Shown here: piece after piece, positions 1 to 6,430 of the stretch
Position numbering within the stretch: the stretch's first letter is position 1
How the letters are laid out: each line of letters opens with the position of its first letter
DNA from: Dehalococcoidia bacterium
GTDB lineage: Bacteria > Chloroflexota > Dehalococcoidia > GIF9 > UBA5629
Assembly: GCA_007280145.1 (NCBI GenBank)
Contig: QYPU01000033.1
Span: 1-13,361, forward strand
DNA length: 13,361 bases
Reading direction: 5' to 3'
Position numbers and translations under genes: made by a program
Notes under the pieces: generated by a model
The model's database searches: none
Told to the model about the DNA's origin: nothing
The model's input: only the letters and a program-made list of their open reading frames with translations

Positions 1-79
1 ACTTAAATCTGCTGCCATGTCAGTTTTTACACAATCTGATGTAGTGCAGTCTTTTAAGGCTGCCCGGGGTGGTAACGAG

Positions 80-111
80 CATGGGGCAGGGCTAAAGCCC
101 TGCGCTACATG
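80..111. repeat. REP-like imperfect palindrome
   Basis: The arms GCAGGGC (86-92) and GCCCTGC (97-103) are perfectly complementary around a TAAA loop. An outer CATG/CATG pair (80-83 and 108-111) is separated from the inner stem by unmatched GG and GCTA. Short GC-rich palindromes with a core like this are common dispersed intergenic repeats in bacteria. Only one copy is in the window, so repeat status is inferred from resemblance. No T-tract follows, so it is not a typical intrinsic terminator. Confidence 0.45.
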
Positions 112-189
112 TTTATTATTTTGCTGATAGTGATACCGTGTGAGTGCCACCTATTTATCTGAACTAGATCATTGCTATTCGCAAGCTGG

Positions 190-216
190 ATGATACGCTT
201 GAAGGTATCATTTTTT
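190..216 (+). terminator. Probable intrinsic terminator of an upstream off-window gene
   Basis: A 7-bp stem, ATGATAC (190-196) with GTATCAT (205-211), closes an 8-base loop and runs into six T residues (211-216). This is the layout of a Rho-independent terminator on the plus strand. The stem is AT-rich, so its efficiency is uncertain. It would insulate the gene at 381 from upstream transcription. Confidence 0.45.
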
Positions 217-313
217 ACTTGTGGCTTAAAGTATTATTCTACCTTGGAGACAACAAAAACTCTTAAAACTCGTCCCCAGTCTATTCTAATTGAAGAATGA
301 GTCATCTCGGCTC

Positions 314-342
314 TTGACAAGATAATTGTGAATCATTAGAGT
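314..342 (+). promoter_or_regulatory. Sigma-70-type promoter for the lipoprotein gene
   Basis: A perfect -35 box TTGACA (314-319) lies 17 bases before a -10-like TAGAGT (337-342). The predicted transcription start is near 349, about 30 bases before the start codon. A strong ribosome binding site AAAGGAGGG (364-372) sits 8 bases before the ATG at 381 and fixes that start. Confidence 0.55.
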
Positions 343-380
343 ATACATTAAGTAGTTGTAGACAAAGGAGGGCAAGAAGA

Positions 381-2060
381 ATGAGGCAAGGTTTTTTCAA
401 AAAAGGCGCTTTTCTAGAGATGACACTGGTCTTGGTATTGTTAGCTGCGCTTGTGGCTTGTGCTCCCTCGGCTGTAAAGCCAGCGGTGTTCCCTACCACT
501 CAGCCGACTGCTGTTGCTCCTGGTTATGAAGTGGGAGTCCTGGTCCCTGGTTCTTATGGTGCGGGTTTCAACGGTCTCGATTTTGATAGCCAGGACAACC
601 TTTATGTTGGAGGTGTCTCCGGTTATACAATTTACAAAGTAACCATTGAAGATGGCCAAGTGCAACTAGCCGAATGTGTTGGCCCTCCTGAGGGTCAATC
701 TGATGATCTGGCATTCGGTCCGGATGGGGGATTGTACTGGACTAGTTATCTTGATGGCGTGCTCCGTTGTAAGATTGGTGACGAGATCAAGGTACTGGCT
801 GAGGGCTTGCTTTTCATCAATGCTGTAGGCTTTAACGATGAGGGTCGTTTATTCGTCACTCAGTCTGTTCTAGCTGATGCTTTATGGGAAATGGATCCCA
901 AAGGGGTAGAAGAGCCTCGGCTCATTGCCAAGGATATTGGGGCACCAAATGCATTTGATTTTGGCCCGGATGGCAAATTATATACGCCTCTCTATCATGG
1001 GGGAGCAGTTGTACGGATTGATGTGAACACGGGCGAAATTGAAACTGTGGCAGATGGCTTCGAAATCCCCGTCGCCGTCAATTTCGATTCTAAGGGCAAT
1101 CTTTATGTGCTGGATAACTTCACTGGCGAGTTTTTTCAAATAGATACCGAATCCGGTGAAAAAAAGCTTATTGTTCAGCTTGTGCCGACCTTAGATAACT
1201 TTGCTTTTAACTCAAGAGATGAGCTCTTTGTTTCCAGTATGGACCGTGGTGGGGTCTATCGTGTAGATACAAAGACAGGCGAAGTGGAGACTTGGGTTGA
1301 AGCCAACCTTACCAGCCCGGGAGGAATTACAGTTGCCGGGGAAACCGTGTATGTGGCAGACACTTATTCCTTGCGGCAGGTTGACGGGAATACTGGTGAG
1401 GTTAGAACCCTTGGGATTCTGGATATAGATGGACTGAATTATCCCTTGTGTGTGTCGGTGAAAGGTGATAGTGCCTTTGTGAGTAGTTTCTTCATGGGCC
1501 TTATCCAAGAATTTGATCTTAAGAGTCAGCAAGTTGTTAGGACCTTTACGGGTTTTGTAGCCCCATACGACATGCTGCAGTTGGATGACGGTAGCATTCT
1601 CGTTGCCGAACTGGGCAAAGGCAGATTGATCAGGGTTTCAGGAGATGAGGGGGAGAATAGGGAGGTGGTTGCTGATGGGCTAGGTGGCCCGATGGGCCTG
1701 GCATTCGCCGGCAAGAATAAGGTTTATGTCACTGAGACCGTGACGGGTGATGTGTCTAGGGTTGATGTTTCTACCGGCGAAAAGGAAGTGTTGGTTTCAG
1801 GTTTGCAAATGCCGAAAGGGATTGCAGTTGAAGCAGATGGCAAGATACTAGTGATTGAGACTGGATTGCATCGGTTGATCGAGATTGACCCAGAGTCGGG
1901 TGCAATATTACCCCTCGTTGAGGACTTGGCTGTGGGCGTACAACTTGCCAAGATACTTCCGGCTACTGGCACAATGAATGGAGTTGCTGTTTCTGACTCA
2001 GGTGCCATTTATGTGTCAGGAGAGGCAGAAAGGGTTTTGTACAAAATCACGCATAAATAA
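381..2060 (+). CDS. Secreted lipoprotein with about twelve NHL/SMP-30-like beta-propeller repeats
   Basis: This is a 559-residue protein with a signal peptide: basic residues at positions 2-8, a hydrophobic stretch at 15-26 and a lipobox LVAC ending at Cys27, so lipid anchoring outside the membrane is expected. A Pro/Thr/Ala-rich linker (about 28-58) follows. From about residue 62 to the end I count roughly twelve repeats of about 41 residues, each with a pattern like D-x-x-G-x-L-Y-V, then R/Y-x-V/I-D-x-x-T-G-E. These resemble NHL, SMP-30/gluconolactonase or Vgb-type propeller blades. Twelve repeats suggest two six-bladed propellers in one chain. Family members include hydrolases and pure binding scaffolds; I see nothing that picks a substrate, so no enzyme activity is claimed. 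The start is set by the ribosome binding site at 364-372; a later ATG at 420 would lose the basic region of the signal peptide. Glu13 inside the signal peptide is slightly unusual. The gene appears monocistronic and converges with nadB. Confidence 0.85.
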   Translation: MRQGFFKKGAFLEMTLVLVLLAALVACAPSAVKPAVFPTTQPTAVAPGYEVGVLVPGSYGAGFNGLDFDSQDNLYVGGVSGYTIYKVTIEDGQVQLAECVGPPEGQSDDLAFGPDGGLYWTSYLDGVLRCKIGDEIKVLAEGLLFINAVGFNDEGRLFVTQSVLADALWEMDPKGVEEPRLIAKDIGAPNAFDFGPDGKLYTPLYHGGAVVRIDVNTGEIETVADGFEIPVAVNFDSKGNLYVLDNFTGEFFQIDTESGEKKLIVQLVPTLDNFAFNSRDELFVSSMDRGGVYRVDTKTGEVETWVEANLTSPGGITVAGETVYVADTYSLRQVDGNTGEVRTLGILDIDGLNYPLCVSVKGDSAFVSSFFMGLIQEFDLKSQQVVRTFTGFVAPYDMLQLDDGSILVAELGKGRLIRVSGDEGENREVVADGLGGPMGLAFAGKNKVYVTETVTGDVSRVDVSTGEKEVLVSGLQMPKGIAVEADGKILVIETGLHRLIEIDPESGAILPLVEDLAVGVQLAKILPATGTMNGVAVSDSGAIYVSGEAERVLYKITHK

Positions 2061-2107
2061 CTGATGGAAGAGGTCTTAGCGCACGACGTCAGCCTCTCGC
2101 AATCAGT
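2060..2107 (+). terminator. Nested inverted repeat directly after the lipoprotein stop codon
   Basis: ACTGAT (2060-2065) pairs with ATCAGT (2102-2107), and inside it AGAGG (2069-2073) pairs with CCTCT (2093-2097), leaving a loop of about 19 bases. It starts at the last base of the TAA stop. There is no T-tract, so it may protect or define the mRNA 3' end rather than act as a classical intrinsic terminator. The remaining convergent gap to nadB, up to 2256, shows nothing else recognisable. Confidence 0.3.
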
Positions 2108-2256
2108 CATCGTTGAGAGACTGGGGCCCACACTGTGCAGGAAGCATCACTTGTGCCGCCGTTAAGTATTTGTACTACTAGATGGTCTCTATGACAACTG
2201 AGCATAGCGTGAAGGAATGGGGCACTAAATTGGCTGCTCATGTAATTGGAGACGGC

Positions 2257-3807
2257 TTATGTAGCACCGGTTGCTTTAAAGATGGTGTGTTTTTGCCAGT
2301 TTGGCAATGACTCGGGGAAATCGGTGCGAAAATGAGCACCGCGGCTTTCTTGTCGAAGCAGAGCTGCCTCAGTCATCAGGCGGGCATTAAATATCATATT
2401 GTTCAATTCGTAGGAAGGGCGGTCTATTGGCTGTGGTAGGGAGCTTTGCCAAGCAGCCAGGGTATCTGCGGCCTCATCCAGACCTTCACCAGAGCGGACA
2501 ATGCCTACCTTGTCCCAGAGTAGGGACTGGAGATTTGGCAAGTTGAGCCGTGGTGCGTTGTGTGAAACCTCCCGTTGACTAAGAGAATGGTGCTCAACTT
2601 CAGTTGTTCTTGAGCTTGGAATTACCTTCTCAATTTCCCGGCTTCTTTCTATGATTCGCTTGCTGAAAACTACGACCTCGAGCAATGAGTTTGATGCTAG
2701 CCGATTAGCGCCGTGAACACCGGTGCAAGCAGTTTCGCCAGCAGCGAAGAGACCAGCGATGTTGGTTTCTCCCCAGCTATTGACCTTAACCCCACCCATG
2801 AAGTAATGAGCAGCCGGGGCTACTGGAACAAGGCCTTTGGTGATGTCTAAGCCGTGGTCGAGACAGAAGCGGTAAATGTGAGGAAAGCGAGTGGTAATTA
2901 AGCGAGGTGATATATGAGTCACGTCTAAGAATACACGGTCGCTGCCAGTTTTTATCATTTCGTGGAGAATGCTTCTAGCCACTATGTCTCGGGGTGCTAG
3001 GTCAGCTTCAGGTATATAATCAGGCATGAAGTGATAGCCTTCGACATTGCGCAGGATGCCGCCTTCTCCCCTTACAGCTTCAGAGATGAGAAAGGGTGGT
3101 ACGCCAGGGAGGCGAAGAGCAGTGGGGTGGAATTGAAAAAACTCCATGTCGGTAACTTCAGCAGCGGCTTGAAAAGCCAGAGCGATACCATCGCCGGTGG
3201 CCACCTCGGAATTTGTAGTATACTTAAATAGTCGCCCGGCTCCTCCCGTAGCTAGAATGATGAAGCGACATTCATATTCCGTGACCAAGCCAGTACGGCA
3301 ATCAAGGGCTCTAATTCCCCTAACTTTGTCGTTGTCTATAAGTATTTGAGTAGCCAAGCAGTATTCGAGGACTTCTATTGATGACATTCGTACCTGTTGA
3401 CTTAGGGTAACTTCAATATGCTCGCCGGTGGCATCGCCGCCAGCGTGGATGATACGCGGAACGCTATGGGCTGCTTCCTTGGTTAGGGCAATTTCTCCGT
3501 CCAGGGTATCGAAAGGTACGCCGAATTTTATGAGGTCGGCAATGCGCTCAGGTGCTTCATCAACTAGAATGCGCACTGCCTCAGGGTTACATAGGCCATC
3601 GCCAGCGGCTATGGTGTCCTGGAAATGAAGCTCAGCAGAATCATTTTTGCCTATTGGAGCAGCTATTCCCCCCTGAGCATATCTGGTGTTACATTCTTCA
3701 ATGCTGCCTTTAGTCAAGACCAGAACACTGCCCACCTCTTTGGCTAACAAGGCACTATAAAGTCCAGCAATGCCACTGCCAACTATGATGTAGTCGTAAT
3801 AACTCAT
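2257..3807 (-). CDS. nadB: L-aspartate oxidase (NadB)
   Basis: This flavoenzyme oxidises L-aspartate to iminoaspartate, the first step of de novo NAD synthesis, in the cytoplasm. Under anaerobic conditions fumarate can serve as electron acceptor in known members. The 516-residue length is normal. Visible features are the N-terminal FAD Rossmann motif GSGIAG (10-15), the NTRYAQGGIAA segment (40-50), HPTAL (227-231), and residues matching the substrate-binding set of E. coli NadB: Arg273, His334 and Arg369. ESRGAHFRTDFPE near the C-terminus is typical of NadB and helps separate it from fumarate reductase and succinate dehydrogenase flavoproteins. The start codon lies 5 bases after the miaB stop, so the two are very likely co-transcribed and translationally coupled. 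The ribosome binding site is weak, AAAGAG-like. The usual partners nadA and nadC are not in the window. Confidence 0.95.
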   Translation of the reverse strand: MSYYDYIIVGSGIAGLYSALLAKEVGSVLVLTKGSIEECNTRYAQGGIAAPIGKNDSAELHFQDTIAAGDGLCNPEAVRILVDEAPERIADLIKFGVPFDTLDGEIALTKEAAHSVPRIIHAGGDATGEHIEVTLSQQVRMSSIEVLEYCLATQILIDNDKVRGIRALDCRTGLVTEYECRFIILATGGAGRLFKYTTNSEVATGDGIALAFQAAAEVTDMEFFQFHPTALRLPGVPPFLISEAVRGEGGILRNVEGYHFMPDYIPEADLAPRDIVARSILHEMIKTGSDRVFLDVTHISPRLITTRFPHIYRFCLDHGLDITKGLVPVAPAAHYFMGGVKVNSWGETNIAGLFAAGETACTGVHGANRLASNSLLEVVVFSKRIIERSREIEKVIPSSRTTEVEHHSLSQREVSHNAPRLNLPNLQSLLWDKVGIVRSGEGLDEAADTLAAWQSSLPQPIDRPSYELNNMIFNARLMTEAALLRQESRGAHFRTDFPESLPNWQKHTIFKATGAT

Positions 3808-3812
3808 TTGTT

Positions 3813-5114
3813 TTACTCTTTATTTTTAGATAGTCTTTTGCTTTTGATTTCGCCTTGCAATGCCCAGGGGCTGGTCGTGTTGATGGTAACATTTATCAGT
3901 TGCCCTGAGCAGTCATCGTCATTTTCGAAGAAGACCAGTTTGTTGCTTCGGGCGCGCCCATACCATTTTCCTCTCTTTTTGCCTTCTACTAGTACCTCTA
4001 CTATTCTACCTCGAAGTCGGGAGTTAATTTCAGCAGCTATTTTGGCTTGAAGTGCTTCAATTTTATTAAGGCGCTCCTTCTTAATCTCAGGCGGGACATT
4101 ATCCTGGTATTTTCTTGAAGCGATGGTGCCGGGGCGTGGAGAATAGGCAGCGACATGAACAGTGTCAAATCTGATTTCGCTAAGCAAAGCTAAGGTTTGT
4201 TCAAATTGCCCGTCAGTTTCACCAGGGAAGCCGACGATAGCATCGGTGCTGAGGGCTACTTCAGGGATATAGTTACGGATAGTACTAACGAGTTGCCAGT
4301 ATTGTTCTATCGTATAGCCTCGTCTCATCGCTCTCAAAATATCATTATCTCCTGCCTGAAAGGGGAGACTTATGTGCTCGCAGACCTTATCTAGAGAAAC
4401 GATAGTCTTGATAAGCTTTTGGCTCATGTCCTTGGGGTGGTTAGTTAGAAAACGAATTCTAGCCAAACCGTCAATATTATATAGCTCAGCAAGCAGGTCG
4501 CTGAGGTCGGGCTGTGATGGGAGGTCGTGTCCGTAGGAGTTCACGTTTTGACCCAGTAAGGTGACTTCTTTTGTTCCGCATTTTACCAGCCTGCTCACTT
4601 CATGGACTATGTTCATTAGCGGACGGCTCTTTTCTCTTCCCCGTCGGTAGGGGACGATACAGTAGGAGCAGAAATTGTTGCACCCTTGAATAATAGGAAC
4701 AAAAGCATCAGGTGTTGCATGTTTAGTTAGAGGTAAGTTTATGTCTGTTTTAGATACAGCTATCCCTCGCTTTTGTGCCCAGTTAAGCAACTCAGGATAG
4801 TCTCCGGGTTTGAAGAAAAGGTCAATATGCGGAAAGCGTCTTTCGAGTTGTTCAACTTTGGAATTAACAAAGCAGCCAGTAACTAAAATAGGCAAATGCG
4901 GATTGCCGTTCTTAATACCCTTCAGATAGCTGATGGTGCCAAGGACTTTGTCTTCAGCACTCTGCCGGACTACACAAGTATTGAGTATTATTAAATCAGC
5001 ATTCTGAGGCGCTGGGGCAAGCTGATAGCCGAGCAATTCTAAATAAGCAGCTATTCGCTGTGATTCGGCTTTATTCATTTGGCAACCTATAGTCCAAATA
5101 TAATACCGGAGCAT
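3813..5114 (-). CDS. miaB: tRNA-2-methylthio-N6-dimethylallyladenosine synthase (MiaB)
   Basis: This radical-SAM methylthiotransferase adds the 2-methylthio group to i6A37 in tRNAs that read UNN codons. The 433-residue length is typical. The N-terminal UPF0004 domain carries the three cysteines of the auxiliary 4Fe-4S cluster: Cys11 (IGCQMN), Cys47 (NTCVV) and Cys81 (VTGCF). The radical-SAM motif CNNFCSYC supplies Cys145, Cys149 and Cys152. A C-terminal TRAM domain (roughly 370-427) is expected to bind tRNA. MtaB and RimO are relatives; the GCQMN motif and the full-length TRAM favour MiaB. It lies 59 bases downstream of selD and 5 bases upstream of nadB on the same strand, which suggests a selD-miaB-nadB transcript. 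Only a weak purine-rich ribosome binding region precedes the ATG. Confidence 0.93.
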   Translation of the reverse strand: MLRYYIWTIGCQMNKAESQRIAAYLELLGYQLAPAPQNADLIILNTCVVRQSAEDKVLGTISYLKGIKNGNPHLPILVTGCFVNSKVEQLERRFPHIDLFFKPGDYPELLNWAQKRGIAVSKTDINLPLTKHATPDAFVPIIQGCNNFCSYCIVPYRRGREKSRPLMNIVHEVSRLVKCGTKEVTLLGQNVNSYGHDLPSQPDLSDLLAELYNIDGLARIRFLTNHPKDMSQKLIKTIVSLDKVCEHISLPFQAGDNDILRAMRRGYTIEQYWQLVSTIRNYIPEVALSTDAIVGFPGETDGQFEQTLALLSEIRFDTVHVAAYSPRPGTIASRKYQDNVPPEIKKERLNKIEALQAKIAAEINSRLRGRIVEVLVEGKKRGKWYGRARSNKLVFFENDDDCSGQLINVTINTTSPWALQGEIKSKRLSKNKE

Positions 5115-5173
5115 GGCTTATTTCAACTCTTCCTATCTTCCTGAGATTCTTTAAAGGTAACTCTAAGCTGGGT

Positions 5174-6232
5174 TTACTCATCGTGGACTACAAGGATTTT
5201 CCCTGATGGCTTGTCAATTACCTCTCCTATGATAGCTGGATTCTTCATACCTGCTTTCTGCAGCTTGTGCAGCAACAATTCTGCTGCTTCAGGAGCTAGT
5301 GATATTAGTAGTCCACCTGAAGTCTGAGCGTCGAAGAGGATATCCTTCATATAATCAGGGACTTGATTGGAGAAATCCACCATTTCGGAGTAGAATTCTC
5401 TGTTTCTATATAAACCGCCGGGGCAAAATCCTTTCTTGGCAAAGCCCTTTACTTCTGCGAAAAGGGGAACTGAGTCTAGATGAACTTTGATACCTACCTG
5501 GCTGTGCTGAGCTAGCTGGCAGGCATGGCCGAGAAGTCCGAAACCAGTTATGTCGGTGCAGGCGTGGGCTTTGACCTCTTGCATTAGTTCTGAGGCTTCT
5601 TTATTCAAGGATGCCATACACTTTGTCACCTTTGCTAATGTTTTTCTGTTGACCTTGCCTGCTTTTAGGGCAGTGCTTATGATTCCAGTGCCCAGAGGCT
5701 TGGTAAGTACGATTTTATCTCCTACCTTGGCTCCAGAATTGGTCACCAGGTGTTTGGGGTCCACCGTACCTGTGACTGAAAGTCCGTATTTCAACTCCGC
5801 GTCGTCTATGCTATGCCCGCCGACCAATATCACTTCGGCTTCATGCATCTTATCTATCCCGCCTCTGAGAATATCTTTCAACACTGAGATATCCAACCGC
5901 TTCGTCGGGAAGCAAACGATGTTCATGGCGGTTAACGGTTTACCGCCCATAGCATAAACATCACTCAATGCGTTAGCGGCAGCAATCTGGCCAAAATCGT
6001 AGGGGTCATCGACGATAGGTGTAAAGAAATCGATAGTCTGGATGATGGCCAAATCGTCACTTAGCTTATAAACGCCGGCATCATCTAGGCTTTCCATACC
6101 TCGAATCACGTTCTGGTCAGATATTAGAGGCAGGCTGCGTAAGACCTTGTCCAGGTCCCCCGGACCTAACTTGGAGGCTCAGCCAGCTCCGCTGACGCTT
6201 TCCGTTAGACGGAGAGGTTTTATTTTGTCCAT
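5174..6232 (-). CDS. selD: Selenide, water dikinase (SelD), itself a selenoprotein with in-frame UGA
   Basis: SelD makes selenophosphate from selenide and ATP, the selenium donor for Sec-tRNA synthesis. The true start is ATG 6232-6230, preceded by AAAGGAG (6243-6237). The reading frame runs through one TGA (6181-6179) at codon 18 and ends at TAA 5174-5176, giving 352 residues. Residues 14-21 read SGAG-Sec-ASK; E. coli SelD has GAGCGCK here with catalytic Cys17 and Lys20, so Sec18 and Lys21 take those roles. Asp51, Asp68, Asp91 and Asp227 match the metal-ATP-binding aspartates of E. coli SelD. Without recoding, an ORF caller begins at GTG 6109 and loses the catalytic N-terminus; that short form is an artefact. 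Sec-containing SelD proteins are a known natural variant. The gene is divergent from selA and leads miaB and nadB. Expression should depend on selenium and on the adjacent Sec machinery. Confidence 0.95.
6153..6178 (-). promoter_or_regulatory. Candidate bacterial SECIS element in selD mRNA
   Basis: Starting 11 bases after the UGA, AGGUCC (6167-6162) pairs perfectly with GGACCU (6158-6153) around a GGG triloop (6161-6159); two U-G wobbles can extend the stem. The apical loop begins 17 bases after the UGA and starts with G. Both features agree with my recollection of the bacterial SECIS consensus: a small loop with an early G, about 16-37 bases from UGA. It would bind the C-terminal winged-helix region of SelB. 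Confidence 0.75.
6179..6181 (-). other. Selenocysteine (UGA) codon of selD
   Basis: The plus strand reads TCA, so the minus strand is TGA. It is in frame between the start codon and the conserved body of SelD and occupies exactly the catalytic cysteine position. Homology to SelD continues without break on both sides, so this is recoding rather than a nonsense mutation. Confidence 0.93.
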
Positions 6233-6282
6233 TTGTCTCCTTTGTTTACTGAAGCCGGATGTTTAGCCCAGCCGTGCTTAGT

Positions 6283-6312
6283 ATTCTAGCATTGGCGAAG
6301 ACAAGGATGCAA
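6283..6312 (-). promoter_or_regulatory. Candidate promoter for selD-miaB-nadB
   Basis: On the minus strand, TTGCAT (6312-6307) lies 18 bases before TAGAAT (6288-6283), and TGC directly before the -10 gives an extended -10 element. The predicted start is about 45 bases upstream of the selD ATG. Confidence 0.45.
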
Positions 6313-6391
6313 AGCAGCTTCCGGTGTTCGCGACTTTGCTGCCATATTGTCTCTACTCTGCGTAATGTCAGGGGGTAAAATCTCAATAATT

Positions 6392-6419
6392 TTGAAACTG
6401 GTTCTGGGTATAGTAGAAT
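6392..6419 (+). promoter_or_regulatory. Candidate promoter for selA
   Basis: TTGAAA (6392-6397) is followed after 16 bases by TAGAAT (6414-6419). Only 11 bases separate the -10 box from the selA ATG at 6431, so the transcript would have almost no leader. That agrees with the lack of a ribosome binding site before this start. Confidence 0.4.
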
Positions 6420-6430
6420 ACTTGAGTACT

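Larger units (their letters stand above)
1..380. other. Non-coding leader region upstream of the propeller lipoprotein gene
   Basis: No credible coding region is visible. The plus frame open from base 2 closes at a TGA near 124 and gives a low-complexity peptide that runs through a palindromic repeat. The region contains the palindrome at 80-111, a terminator-like hairpin at 190-216 and the promoter and ribosome binding site of the gene at 381. It probably lies downstream of a plus-strand gene outside the window. Confidence 0.6.

Noticed and set aside
2..124. Possible 3' end of a gene, or a UGA-containing peptide, in frame 2 at the window start
   Set aside because: The translation runs through a palindromic repeat, matches no family I know, and is far too short to support a gene or Sec codon.
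5550..5957. 135-residue plus-strand ORF inside selD
   Set aside because: It is the complement of conserved SelD sequence and shows no independent coding signal.
5174..6109. A 311-residue SelD starting at GTG 6109
   Set aside because: It lacks the catalytic N-terminus. The frame continues upstream through a TGA at the catalytic position to an ATG with a good ribosome binding site, so it is a truncation artefact.
6347..6430. N-terminal extension of SelA from TTG 6347
   Set aside because: It covers the divergent promoter region, has no SelA-like sequence, and the protein from 6431 already has the normal family start and length.
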